DNA of 40,486 nucleotides from Rhodobacter sp. Its GTDB lineage: Bacteria; Pseudomonadota; Alphaproteobacteria; Rhodobacterales; Rhodobacteraceae. The notes beneath the pieces are model-generated. The model saw only the letters and a program-made list of their open reading frames with translations. It made no database searches and was not told where the DNA came from. Made by a program: the position numbers and the translations under genes. Each line of letters begins with the position of its first letter. The first letter of the stretch is position 1. Positions 32,983 through 40,486 of the stretch are shown piece after piece. The stretch lies in contig JADCEL010000043.1 of NCBI GenBank assembly GCA_020250125.1, positions 1 to 40,486 of the forward strand. The letters are read 5' to 3'.

Positions 32983-33578
32983 GAGGACAGCCTGTCTGCC
33001 AGACCGCGCAGAATCCGGGCCGTGGCACCCCAGATGTAATAGGGGCCGTAAGGCACGGCATAATACCGCCGCCATTCATCCTGCCAGCGGCGGTGTTCAA
33101 CGCGAAAGTTCGCCAGCGTGGTGACATGGGCCAGGGGCACGGTAAACACCTCTTCCACCTCGCCCGCCTCGGGCTGCGGGGTGAATTCACCGGAAACGAT
33201 GCCAAGAACCGGCGTCACCAGAAACCCTGTGACGGTTTCGTGCTGCGGCAATGTGCCCAGAACGGTGACACGGTCTTGCGGCAGGCCAACCTCTTCGCGG
33301 CTTTCCCTCAGGGCGGCCCCGACGGGGCCCCCGTCGCCGGGTTCTACCTTGCCGCCGGGAAAGGCAATCTGCCCGGGGTGATGCTTCAGCCGCGAAGAGC
33401 GCTTTGTCAGGATCAGATCGGCCCCCGACGGCCCGCTCCGGACAGCAATCAGCACCCCGGCGGGCCGCAGCACCCGGCCGGCCGGCGGCCGCGATTCCGG
33501 ATTGAGGTCGAAATCGGACGACCCGCGCAGGGGCAGTGCCAGCGCCCGCGACAGGATGCCGGGATCAATCACGCTCAC
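32973..33578 (-). CDS. CoA pyrophosphatase (Nudix, NudL/YeaB-like)
   Basis: The 201-residue protein has the NudL signature LKHHPGQIAFPGG (64-76) directly joined to the Nudix box with AALRESREEVGL. This is the pattern of coenzyme-A diphosphatases, which cleave CoA and its thioesters. GTG at 33578 is chosen because AAAAGG precedes it by six bases. An ATG at 33596 is an alternative (207 residues), and one at 33635 is less likely. Any of these starts lies inside the 3' end of hslO, and the 3' end overlaps cca by 10 bases, so hslO-nudix-cca form one coupled unit. Confidence 0.92.
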   Translation of the reverse strand: MSVIDPGILSRALALPLRGSSDFDLNPESRPPAGRVLRPAGVLIAVRSGPSGADLILTKRSSRLKHHPGQIAFPGGKVEPGDGGPVGAALRESREEVGLPQDRVTVLGTLPQHETVTGFLVTPVLGIVSGEFTPQPEAGEVEEVFTVPLAHVTTLANFRVEHRRWQDEWRRYYAVPYGPYYIWGATARILRGLADRLSSCG

Positions 33579-34560
33579 CCGCAGCCTTTTGGGCATCACG
33601 GCCAAGCGTTCCGGGGTCAAACTCGTAATGGGCACCGCAGAACTGGCAATCGGCGGTAAGCACGCCGTCGTCAGTTGTCATTTGCCCGATATCCGTCGCC
33701 GAATAGATCGACAGGGACCGGCGCACCTTTTCCGCCGAACAGGAACAGCCGAACCGGACAGGCTGCGCATCGAACACGCGTGGCCCTTCCTCGTGAAACA
33801 GGCGCACCAGCAGATCGGTTGGCTGCACCGACGGGCCGATCAGTTCCAGATCCTCGACCGTATCAAGAAGCAGGTTTGCGCGTGTCCAGTTTTCGCCCTC
33901 TGCCCCGCCCAGCAGATCGCGATGGGACAGCAGCCCGCCTTCGCCCGATCCCGCGTCCGCCGCAGCCTCCAGCGAGGATTTGGGCATATGTTGCAGCATC
34001 ACGCCGCCGGCGCGCCAATGCGGCCGGGTGCCTGGCGTCTGGGACCGGCCACAGGTGATGGCAAAGCGGGTGGGCAACTGTTCTGACTGGGCAAAATACG
34101 TCTCTGCACAGGCAGACAGGGAGCCGCCGACCAGGGGTGTGATCCCCTGATAGGGAACCATGCCTTCGCCCTGATCGATCAGGATGACAAAGTATCCCTC
34201 GCCGATCAGGCTGAACGGGTCACCGGTTTCGATCCCGTCCCTGTCGAACCCGGCATAGGCCCTGATGCGCGCCGCCTGCCCGTCTTCGGTCGGGCCATAG
34301 TAATCTGTGGCGATCATCTTCACCGGGCCGGTGCCGCGCACCTGAATCGACAGCCGCCAGCGCAGCTTGATCGTTTGCCCGATCAGCGCGGTCAGCAGCG
34401 CCGCTTCGGCGACAAGCGCCTCGATCTGCGGCGGATAGGCGTGTTGCGACAGGACCCGGTCCAGCACCCCGTCCAGCCGCGCAACGCGGCCACGGATATC
34501 TGACCGGTCAAGCTGAAACGGCAGGACGGTGTCGTCCCAGGCGAGTTGTGATCCGAGCAT
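33565..34560 (-). CDS. hslO: redox-regulated chaperone Hsp33
   Basis: The 331-residue chaperone becomes active in oxidative unfolding stress through its C-terminal zinc switch. The zinc ligands are Cys272 and Cys274 (CSC) and Cys305 and Cys308 (CQFC), the standard C-x-C / C-x2-C set. The substrate-binding N-terminal domain has LTALIGQTIKLRWRLSIQVRG and ADYYGPT-like segments. ATG at 34560 has AAGGAAA before it. A likely promoter (TTGGTG, 16 bp, TATATA) lies upstream in the gap to the divergent Nudix gene. It heads the long minus-strand operon. Confidence 0.95.
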   Translation of the reverse strand: MLGSQLAWDDTVLPFQLDRSDIRGRVARLDGVLDRVLSQHAYPPQIEALVAEAALLTALIGQTIKLRWRLSIQVRGTGPVKMIATDYYGPTEDGQAARIRAYAGFDRDGIETGDPFSLIGEGYFVILIDQGEGMVPYQGITPLVGGSLSACAETYFAQSEQLPTRFAITCGRSQTPGTRPHWRAGGVMLQHMPKSSLEAAADAGSGEGGLLSHRDLLGGAEGENWTRANLLLDTVEDLELIGPSVQPTDLLVRLFHEEGPRVFDAQPVRFGCSCSAEKVRRSLSIYSATDIGQMTTDDGVLTADCQFCGAHYEFDPGTLGRDAQKAAGERD

Positions 34561-34600
34561 CGGGGGTTTCCTTGCCGCGTGGGCCTTGGCATACCGCAGC

Positions 34601-34628
34601 TATATAGGCACGGCAACCAAAGCACCAA
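34601..34628 (-). promoter_or_regulatory. putative hslO promoter
   Basis: On the minus strand TTGGTG (34628-34623), a 16-bp spacer and TATATA (34606-34601) are seen. The region is shared with the divergent Nudix gene, whose start lies only 10 bases from the -35 element. Confidence 0.4.
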
Positions 34629-34637
34629 GGGTGGGCC

Positions 34638-35096
34638 ATGATCAGACGCTATGGAGAGCCGCTGAAGCCTGGCCAGCGCTATCGGCGCAGACCGGGGGTC
34701 TATGCGGTGCTGTTGCGGGGAGACAGCATCCTGACAACCTTTCAGCAGGCCCCGGTGCCCGAATTCCAGCTGCCCGGTGGCGGCATTGATGCGGGCGAAC
34801 AGCCGGTTGCTGCCCTGCACCGCGAGGTGATCGAAGAAACAGGATGGAAAATCAATGTGATGCGGCGTATCGGGGCGTTCCGGCGCTTTACCTATATGCC
34901 GGAATACGACCTGTGGGCGGAAAAACTGTGTACGGTCTACCTGGCCCGCCCGGTGCTGCGCCTTGGCCCGCCAAGCGAGGCGGGCCATACAGCCGTCTGG
35001 CTGCCGGTCAACGAAGCCGCAGCGCGCCTTGGAAACCCCGGCGACCGCGCCATGCTGGCATCCCTTACAGGCTGGGGCCGCGCCAGTCGAAGATGA
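34638..35096 (+). CDS. Nudix hydrolase
   Basis: The 152-residue protein has a complete Nudix box (Gly48-x5-Glu54-x7-Arg62-Glu63-Val-x-Glu66-Glu67-x-Gly69), preceded by FQLPGGGIDAGE. The substrate, some nucleoside diphosphate linked to another group, cannot be told; the phrase VPEFQLPGGGI is common in small housekeeping Nudix proteins of alphaproteobacteria. Starting at ATG 34638, it is divergent from hslO. Its 3' end overlaps the convergent regulator-phosphatase gene by 32 bases. Confidence 0.9.
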   Translation: MIRRYGEPLKPGQRYRRRPGVYAVLLRGDSILTTFQQAPVPEFQLPGGGIDAGEQPVAALHREVIEETGWKINVMRRIGAFRRFTYMPEYDLWAEKLCTVYLARPVLRLGPPSEAGHTAVWLPVNEAAARLGNPGDRAMLASLTGWGRASRR

Positions 35097-36342
35097 CGCC
35101 GGACACATCATCGCGGAAATCAAGGCCGCCCGCATGGCGCTGGAGTTCTGACACCAGCGCATCCATCAGGCCCGGGCTGGTCAGCCGGGCGTGCTGCCGC
35201 AGGATGCGCGCAAGGCCATCCTCGCCCAGTTCGATGCCGGTCGGATCGGCGCATTCGGTGATGCCGTCAGACATCAGGAACAGCCTGTCGCCGGGGCGAA
35301 GCTGTGCCTCGATCCGGTCATAGCCCGCCGCACCGATCAGGCCCACGGGAAGGCCGCCCTCACCCAGATATTCCACCGCGCCATCCGCCCGCAGAATGGC
35401 CGGGTGCGGATGACCCGCCTGCACCAGGGCGACGTGCCCGGTTTCCAGATCAACTTCGGCGTAGGCCATGGTGAAATACTGATCCACCTGCATGTCGTCG
35501 ATCATCATGCGGTTGAACCGGGCGGCGACAGCCTCGGGCGGAAGGGCCTGAATCTCGCCATTCGCCCCGGCTGACAGGGCATAGTTCAGTTCCGGTGCCG
35601 CCCCGGACAAATGGCCCGCAAGCCGCGCCGTCATCATCGCAGAGGCAACGCCGTGACCCGAAACATCGACGGCATAAACGGCAACGCGCCGCGAATCGAT
35701 GCGGAACCACCCCACCAGATCGCCGCCGACATGGCCCGAAGGCCGCAGCAGGATCGACACCGAGGCATGCCCGAAATCGCGGTGGCGTTCGCGCACGAAG
35801 GTCTGCTGCACCTTTCGCGCCTCGACCAGATCGCGGTCAAGCGAATCGTATACAGCCTGAAGTTCGTCCAGGGTAGAGCGGACAAGGCGGTTCTTTTCCA
35901 GCAGCTCCTGCTGCATGGTCAGCACACGTTCGCCTGCGCGCATGCGGGCGCGCAGTTCATCGGGGTTGATCGGCTTTGACAGGAAATCATCCGCCCCGGC
36001 ATCCAGCCCGTCGGCCACTTCGGCCTTGTCGGATTTCGACGTCAGCAGAATGAAATACCCGTAGCCGTCATGCGGCATCGCACGGACCGCGCGGCACAGA
36101 TCAAGCCCGCTCATCCCCGGCATTCCCCAATCGCTGAGGATCATGTGAAAGGCCGTGTCCTGGCACAGTTTCAGCGCCGCCTCGCCCGAGTCGGCCTCTG
36201 TCACCCGGTACCCCCAGCGGGCAAGGGACAGGGACAGAACGCGGCGCTGGGCGGCACTGTCATCCACCACCAGAACGCGGCGCGGGACAATGGGATTGTT
36301 GCTCACCTTCGGATCCGGAACAAAAAGGAACTCTGCCTGCAC
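35065..36342 (-). CDS. response regulator fused to PP2C-type (SpoIIE) phosphatase
   Basis: The 425-residue protein has a receiver domain (about 20-137) with the acidic pair in VVDDS, the phospho-acceptor Asp71 in ILSDWGMPG, Thr101 and Lys123. A helical linker of probable coiled coil (about 139-178) follows, ending in DLVEARKVQQTF. The last part is a PP2C/SpoIIE phosphatase domain with metal-binding Asp208 (GGDLVGW) and Asp226 (VDVSGHG). Such proteins dephosphorylate anti-sigma-antagonist proteins in stress control; partner switching is likely but no anti-sigma gene is nearby. GTG at 36342 has GGAGG five bases upstream; the ATG at 36354 (429 residues) and a GTG further in are alternatives. It is divergent from an Hpt gene, so both probably belong to one relay. 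Confidence 0.9.
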   Translation of the reverse strand: MQAEFLFVPDPKVSNNPIVPRRVLVVDDSAAQRRVLSLSLARWGYRVTEADSGEAALKLCQDTAFHMILSDWGMPGMSGLDLCRAVRAMPHDGYGYFILLTSKSDKAEVADGLDAGADDFLSKPINPDELRARMRAGERVLTMQQELLEKNRLVRSTLDELQAVYDSLDRDLVEARKVQQTFVRERHRDFGHASVSILLRPSGHVGGDLVGWFRIDSRRVAVYAVDVSGHGVASAMMTARLAGHLSGAAPELNYALSAGANGEIQALPPEAVAARFNRMMIDDMQVDQYFTMAYAEVDLETGHVALVQAGHPHPAILRADGAVEYLGEGGLPVGLIGAAGYDRIEAQLRPGDRLFLMSDGITECADPTGIELGEDGLARILRQHARLTSPGLMDALVSELQRHAGGLDFRDDVSGVIFDWRGPSL

Positions 36343-36520
36343 GATGACCTCCATATCGATCGTGATCCGCAGGGTTGTCCGATCCTGGTTAAGGACGCGT
36401 GAACGGTAAAGATCATGACAGGTTTTATCTTGTGCCGGCTTTTCGGATTACCGGGCGTTAAGGCTGCCGCGCCAGACTGGCCGCGTGTGTAAGGGCGCAA
36501 GCCGGGGCAAGGAGTGTGAC

Positions 36521-36847
36521 ATGATCGACTGGGATCGCGTAGCGAGCCTTCGCGGAGAAATCGGTGCCGCCGATTTCGCCGAGGTGGTGGAGATGTTCCT
36601 GACCGAATCAGATGCCGCAGTGGCGCGGCTGCTGGCGGGGATTCCCGATCCGACTTTGGAGGCGGATCTGCATTTCCTGAAGGGAAGCGCACTGAACCTT
36701 GGGTTCCGGCACCTGGCGGCCCTGTGCAGCGCGGGCGAAAAGCGCGCGGCAGTCGGCGCGGCGGTGGATGTGGCAGAGGTGGCGGAAAGCTTTGCGGCAA
36801 GCCGCCGGGCCTTTGTGGCCGGCCTCGGCGGCAGCCGGGCCGCCTGA
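36521..36847 (+). CDS. stand-alone Hpt (histidine phosphotransfer) protein
   Basis: The 108-residue all-helical protein carries the Hpt motif HFLKGSALNLGF with the phosphorylated His51. Acidic helices lie before it (FAEVVEMFLTESDAAVARLL) and CSAGEKRA after it. It is of the single-domain type that shuttles phosphate between receiver domains. ATG at 36521 follows AAGGAG with 6-base spacing. It is divergent from the receiver-phosphatase gene (179 bp between starts). It is probably the direct phosphate donor or acceptor of that protein; no histidine kinase is encoded nearby. Confidence 0.88.
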   Translation: MIDWDRVASLRGEIGAADFAEVVEMFLTESDAAVARLLAGIPDPTLEADLHFLKGSALNLGFRHLAALCSAGEKRAAVGAAVDVAEVAESFAASRRAFVAGLGGSRAA

Positions 36848-36852
36848 GCCGG

Positions 36853-38100
36853 TCAGATCAGAAATTCGGCCAGCGCCTCGTCCCCGGTGATGTCGCGATA
36901 GGTGAACCCCGCCGCGTCCATCCGCCCGAAAAGCTGGTCAAAGTTGCGCGCCGCGCTGGTTTCGATGCCGATCAGCACCGAGCCAAAGTTGCGGGCGCTT
37001 TTCTTGAGGTATTCGAAGCGGGCGATGTCATCATCCGGGCCCAGCATCATCAGGAACTCGCGCAGCGCGCCGGGGCGCTGCGGCATGCGCAGGATGAAAT
37101 ACTTCTTCACCCCGGAATAGCGCTGGGCGCGTTCCTTGACCTCTGGCAGGCGTTCGAAATCGAAATTGCCGCCGGATGTGACGCAAACCACCGTCTTGCC
37201 CCGGACCGTCCCGGCCAGATCGGGCAGAACATCCACCGCCAGCGCGCCCGCCGGTTCCAGAACGATGCCCTCAATGTTCAGGAATTGCAGCATGGTCACG
37301 CAGATGCGGTCTTCGGGGGCCAGCAGCACATGCGCCGGGTCGATCCAGTTCAGGCGGGAATAGTTGTTTGCCCCGATCCGCGCCACCGCCGCGCCATCGA
37401 CAAAGCTGTTGACGCGCGCCAGCGTGTCGGGCGCGCCCGCCGCCAGGGCTGCCGTCAGGCTGGCACCCCCCAGCGGCTCGACAAAGCGGTAGGCCGTTTC
37501 AGGGGCGCAATCGCGCAGATAGCCCGTAACGCCCGATGCCAGCCCGCCGCCACCCACCGGCAGGATGACCAGATCGGGCGCGCGGCCAAGCTGACCGAGT
37601 AGTTCCACGGCAACGCTTGCCTGACCTTCGATCACATCCGGGTCATCGAAGGGCGACAGGAAATGGGCACCGCTCTGCGCGCAGAACGTTTGCGCGGCGG
37701 CCAGGGTCTGATCGAAATAGTCGCCGGTCAGCACAATCTGCACCGCGTCGCCGCCGAAGGTGCGGGTCTTGTCGATCTTCTGCTGCGGCGTGGTCACCGG
37801 CATGAAAATGGTGCCCTGCACGCCGAAATGGCGGCAGGCATAGGCCACCCCCTGCGCATGGTTCCCGGCACTGGCGCAGACGAACAGCCGCTGGTCCGGA
37901 TGGGCCGCAAGATGCTTGCGCAGCGCCGTGAAGGCCCCGCGCAGCTTGTAGCTGCGCACAGGACTGAGGTCTTCGCGCTTCAGCCAGATTTCGGCATCAT
38001 ACTGCTGGCACAGATGATCGTTCCGCTGCAGCGGCGTTTCTGGGAAGAGCTGGCGCAAGGCGCGGGTGGCGGCGCGGGCGGCATCGGTGAACTGGGTCAT
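36853..38100 (-). CDS. ilvA: threonine ammonia-lyase (threonine dehydratase)
   Basis: The 415-residue PLP enzyme deaminates L-threonine to 2-oxobutanoate, the first step of isoleucine synthesis. The catalytic Lys52 is in SYKLRGA; SAGNHAQGVAYAC and the phosphate-binding GGGGLASG are clear. A single C-terminal ACT-like regulatory region begins near 320 (KYFILRMPQRPGALREFL). The length matches the short form with one ACT-like domain, not the E. coli form with two. ATG at 38100 is used; no strong ribosome-binding sequence precedes it. The gene converges on the Hpt gene with 5 bases between their stops. Confidence 0.94.
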   Translation of the reverse strand: MTQFTDAARAATRALRQLFPETPLQRNDHLCQQYDAEIWLKREDLSPVRSYKLRGAFTALRKHLAAHPDQRLFVCASAGNHAQGVAYACRHFGVQGTIFMPVTTPQQKIDKTRTFGGDAVQIVLTGDYFDQTLAAAQTFCAQSGAHFLSPFDDPDVIEGQASVAVELLGQLGRAPDLVILPVGGGGLASGVTGYLRDCAPETAYRFVEPLGGASLTAALAAGAPDTLARVNSFVDGAAVARIGANNYSRLNWIDPAHVLLAPEDRICVTMLQFLNIEGIVLEPAGALAVDVLPDLAGTVRGKTVVCVTSGGNFDFERLPEVKERAQRYSGVKKYFILRMPQRPGALREFLMMLGPDDDIARFEYLKKSARNFGSVLIGIETSAARNFDQLFGRMDAAGFTYRDITGDEALAEFLI

Positions 38101-38137
38101 CGGGCGATTAAGCGTGCCCTGCCGGAAAAAACAAGCC

Positions 38138-38914
38138 TCAGACCAAAGGGCGACCCTGAACGTAATGGCCGTAAAGTGTGGCAGAAAGGCTGAGGCCAAG
38201 CATGAGGGTAACCCAGCCGATCACGCCCTGCCAGATCCAGGCTGGCGCAGAGAAAGGTTGGAACACAAAGCCCGCGGGCAGGGCAACAAGAACAATCACC
38301 AGAAAGACCAGAACCGTCGCCACAAGGATGGCCGGCCCCTGGCCGCGCGTCGCGCGCCAGGACGCGGTCATTGACGGTTTTTCACCGATCGCGGCGGCAG
38401 GCAGGATAAGTGAGAATCGCAGCGCAAGAACGATACTGACCGGCAGGACCAAGACCACAAACAGCACGGTGGAAGCCGTTTCGCCGATCACATTCAGCGC
38501 TTTCAGAAAGCCCAGAACGAAACCTGTCAGAAAGCCCAGAAGAAAACCCGCACCCACACTCGCAAGGATCAGAACGAGCAATGCCACAAGGTATGCCAAA
38601 ATCCGCGACGGCCGGAACAGCGGCAGGATTGTGCCAGGCTGTTCTTCCATCAGCACGTAGCGGCACCAGCCGACCCCGATCCAGCAACCGCTGAGCAGGG
38701 AAAACGCAAAGTAGGGCAGCACCGATTTCCAGGGAAAAACCCCGCTGCCGAATGTGCCCAGCATGATCCCGTACCGCGCCATGTCACCTTGCACATCAAG
38801 CAGGTAACCAAGCATCTGCAAGATAACCGTCAGGACCGCTGAGATGCGCAGGGCAGGCCCGATGTTGCCAGCAAGCTGGCGCACCGAATGGCGGAAAATT
38901 GCGAAACCCTTCAC
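38138..38914 (-). CDS. polytopic membrane protein of unknown function
   Basis: The 258-residue protein has about six hydrophobic segments: near 20-37, 60-75, 102-124, 126-140, 148-171 and two at the C-terminal end. A recurring feature is SLILPAAAIGEKPSMTASWRA, then TRGQGP, similar to the SW...TRG segment of glycerophosphodiester-phosphodiesterase membrane-type domains and other multi-helix proteins; this is a loose resemblance. The start is GTG at 38914, seven bases after GAAGGAGG. No partner gene suggests a role: it is divergent from argG and lies 37 bp before ilvA on the same strand. I cannot name a family with confidence. Confidence 0.7.
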   Translation of the reverse strand: MKGFAIFRHSVRQLAGNIGPALRISAVLTVILQMLGYLLDVQGDMARYGIMLGTFGSGVFPWKSVLPYFAFSLLSGCWIGVGWCRYVLMEEQPGTILPLFRPSRILAYLVALLVLILASVGAGFLLGFLTGFVLGFLKALNVIGETASTVLFVVLVLPVSIVLALRFSLILPAAAIGEKPSMTASWRATRGQGPAILVATVLVFLVIVLVALPAGFVFQPFSAPAWIWQGVIGWVTLMLGLSLSATLYGHYVQGRPLV

Positions 38915-39053
38915 CCGGATACCTCCTTCACCGCCTGATGATCCGGTTAGCAAACCGTCTTTGCCCCTGTCAACCGGCGGCTGCGGCCGCTTGCTTGCCC
39001 TTGCCCGGAAAACGCGGTAACGCCCTGAAAACCTTGTTGATCAGGAGCGGGCG

Positions 39054-40280
39054 ATGTCCAGGCCGAAGAAAGTGGTGCTTGCCTATTCGGGGGGCCTTGA
39101 TACCTCGATCATCCTGAAATGGCTTCAGACCGAATACGGCTGCGAGGTTGTCACCTTCACCGCCGATCTGGGCCAGGGGGAAGAGCTGGAGCCGGCGCGG
39201 GAAAAGGCGGTTCTGCTGGGGATCAGGCCGGAAAACATCCATATCGTCGACGTGCGCGAGGAATTCGTGCGGGATTTCGTCTTCCCGATGTTCCGGGCGA
39301 ATGCGCTGTATGAGGGTCTGTATCTGCTGGGCACTTCGATCGCTCGGCCGCTGATCTCAAAGCATCTGGTGCGGATCGCCGAAGAAACCGGTGCCGATGC
39401 CGTGGCGCATGGCGCGACCGGCAAGGGCAACGATCAGGTGCGGTTCGAACTTTCGGCCTATGCGCTGAACCCGGCGATCCGCGTCATTGCCCCCTGGCGA
39501 GAATGGGATCTGACCAGCCGCACGAAGCTGCTGGAATTCGCCGAAGCGAACCAGATTCCCATCGCAAAGGACAAGCGCGGCGAAGCGCCGTTTTCCGTGG
39601 ATGCGAACCTTCTGCACACCTCGTCCGAAGGCAAGGTTCTGGAAGACCCCGGGCAGGAACCGCCCGCTTATGTCTGGCAGCGCACGGTTGACCCCGAACT
39701 GGCCCCCGATGCGCCGGAAATGGTGGAAATCGGCTTTGAACGCGGCGATGCCGTTTCCGTCAACGGCCAGGCGATGAGCCCGGCCATGATCCTGACCAGG
39801 CTGAACGATCTGGGTGCGAGGCATGGTGTGGGCCGCCTTGACCTGGTGGAGAACCGCTTTGTCGGCATGAAATCGCGCGGGGCCTATGAAACACCGGGCG
39901 GCACGATCCTGCTGGAGGCACACCGGGGGATCGAACAGATCACGCTGGATGCCGGTGCGGGCCACCTGAAAGACAGCATCATGCCGCGCTATGCCGAACT
40001 GATCTACAACGGCTTCTGGTTCAGCCCCGAACGGGAGATGCTGCAGGCGCTGATCGACAAATCCCAGGACCATGTCACCGGTACGGTGCGGGTCAAGCTC
40101 TACAAGGGCCTGGCGCGGACGGTGGCGCGCTGGTCTGACCATTCGCTCTATTCCGAAAAGCACGTGACTTTTGAAGAGGACGCCGGTGCCTATGACCAGA
40201 AGGACGCCGCAGGGTTCATCCGCCTGAACGCGCTGCGGCTGAAGCTGATCGCCACGCGCAACGCGCGGGTGGGGGGGTAG
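39054..40280 (+). CDS. argG: argininosuccinate synthase
   Basis: The 408-residue enzyme joins citrulline and aspartate with ATP, the penultimate step of arginine synthesis. Visible motifs are the PP-loop [12 protein letters not shown] (10-21), [26 protein letters not shown] and [14 protein letters not shown], and the C-terminal [14 protein letters not shown]. The length is normal. CAGGAGCGGGCG precedes the ATG at 39054. The gene stands alone; its 3' end lies 8 bp before an inverted repeat and the end of an insertion sequence, which did not damage the coding region. Confidence 0.97.
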   Translation: MSRPKKVVLAYSGGLDTSIILKWLQTEYGCEVVTFTADLGQGEELEPAREKAVLLGIRPENIHIVDVREEFVRDFVFPMFRANALYEGLYLLGTSIARPLISKHLVRIAEETGADAVAHGATGKGNDQVRFELSAYALNPAIRVIAPWREWDLTSRTKLLEFAEANQIPIAKDKRGEAPFSVDANLLHTSSEGKVLEDPGQEPPAYVWQRTVDPELAPDAPEMVEIGFERGDAVSVNGQAMSPAMILTRLNDLGARHGVGRLDLVENRFVGMKSRGAYETPGGTILLEAHRGIEQITLDAGAGHLKDSIMPRYAELIYNGFWFSPEREMLQALIDKSQDHVTGTVRVKLYKGLARTVARWSDHSLYSEKHVTFEEDAGAYDQKDAAGFIRLNALRLKLIATRNARVGG

Positions 40281-40287
40281 GTCGACG

Positions 40288-40348
40288 TAACCCTTTGATT
40301 TTCGAGTCTTTTCGCCTGAGGGATTCGTATATATGAATCAAAGGGTTA
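40288..40348. repeat. 13-bp perfect inverted repeat between argG and the IS
   Basis: TAACCCTTTGATT (40288-40300) is repeated in inverted orientation at 40336-40348, with 35 bases between. Within the loop, GATTC and GAATC form a further small stem. Next to it GAGCG-TGTTG-CGCTC (40349-40363) forms another hairpin overlapping the transposase stop. Both copies read TAACCCTTTG from the outside, so the element may be the IS end, a terminal repeat of a small derivative, or a terminator of argG. Confidence 0.6.
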
Positions 40349-40361
40349 GAGCGTGTTGCGC

Positions 40362-40486
40362 TCATTCGGTTTCATATCCTGCGGCTTTGAAGAAGTTGTA
40401 GCATTCTTCTTCGGTGAAGAGGTCGCAGACCTGGCCGACCGCCTTCCAGAGCTGGTCGTAGGTTCGGGCAGCGGCCTTTCTGATCA
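40362..40486 (-). mobile_element. IS630-family transposase, C-terminal part, cut by window end
   Basis: Forty codons are seen on the minus strand, ending in TGA at 40364-40362. The reading IRKAAARTYDQLWKAVGQV, then CDLFTEEECYNFFKAAGY and ETE at the end is characteristic, from memory, of the C-terminus of IS630-type DDE transposases of alphaproteobacteria. The rest, with the DDE core, lies outside the window, so activity cannot be judged. The insertion lies just after argG and does not interrupt a gene seen here. Confidence 0.8.

Noticed and set aside
1..40486. CRISPR array, tRNA, rRNA or prophage genes
   Set aside because: No regularly spaced repeat series, no cloverleaf with conserved TTCRA arm, and no phage structural or integrase gene was recognised.

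Overview
The window is high-GC (roughly low-to-mid 60s % by eye) DNA from an alphaproteobacterium, most likely a member of the Rhodobacteraceae/Paracoccaceae. The reasons are the codon use, the kind of housekeeping genes, the many ATGA/TGATG translational overlaps, a ferrochelatase followed by a tiny membrane protein, an NDUFAF5-like pseudo-methyltransferase beside comF/grxC, and the run hslO - CoA pyrophosphatase - CCA transferase - two ABC exporters - RNA methyltransferase. The family assignment is an inference; no rRNA or tRNA gene was seen.

Layout. (1) 1-1357 is gene-poor accessory DNA with the tail of a possible left-hand gene, a decayed small gene and a small hypothetical gene. (2) 1358-5074: proline iminopeptidase, divergent ubiG, a K+-channel-like membrane protein with an altered filter, and a membrane acyltransferase. 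(3) 5205-13838: a complete D-xylose locus. The minus-strand operon runs xylF - xylH - xylG - xylB - xylA - aldo/keto reductase and is divergent from a ROK-family regulator (xylR-like). The shared 213-bp control region carries a 17-bp perfect palindrome on the predicted xylF promoter, and two more stem-loops lie between operon genes. (4) 13966-19301: tamA-tamB, translationally coupled, with a convergent BrkB/YihY membrane protein. (5) 20242-22540: comF - grxC - nitrilase-family amidase - marR on the minus strand, divergent from a degenerate SAM-methyltransferase-like gene and hemH. (6) 24592-26754: a terminator, an unlisted 59-residue membrane peptide with a dyad-flanked promoter, and a cell-envelope group of two L,D-transpeptidases and one CAP-domain lipoprotein. 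(7) 26854-34560: a long minus-strand run hslO - nudix - cca - ABC - ABC - rRNA methyltransferase. (8) 34638-36847: a second Nudix gene, then a response regulator fused to a PP2C (SpoIIE) phosphatase, divergent from a stand-alone Hpt protein. (9) 36853-40280: ilvA, a polytopic membrane protein and argG. (10) From 40362 to the end: the 3' end of an IS630-family transposase, with a 13-bp perfect inverted repeat between it and argG.

How the parts work together. The xylose block covers sensing (XylR), periplasmic capture and ABC import (XylFHG), isomerisation and phosphorylation (XylA, XylB), and probably a carbonyl-reducing side reaction by the last gene. TamA/TamB serve outer-membrane assembly. 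The L,D-transpeptidases, the CAP lipoprotein and the small membrane peptide point to envelope functions. The receiver-phosphatase and Hpt pair look like two steps of a phosphorelay whose kinase lies elsewhere. I did not find a clear-cut unknown multi-gene system. The least explained items are the channel-like protein at 3156, the small membrane peptide at 24643 and its promoter dyad, the degenerate methyltransferase at 22564, and the palindromic xylF control region.
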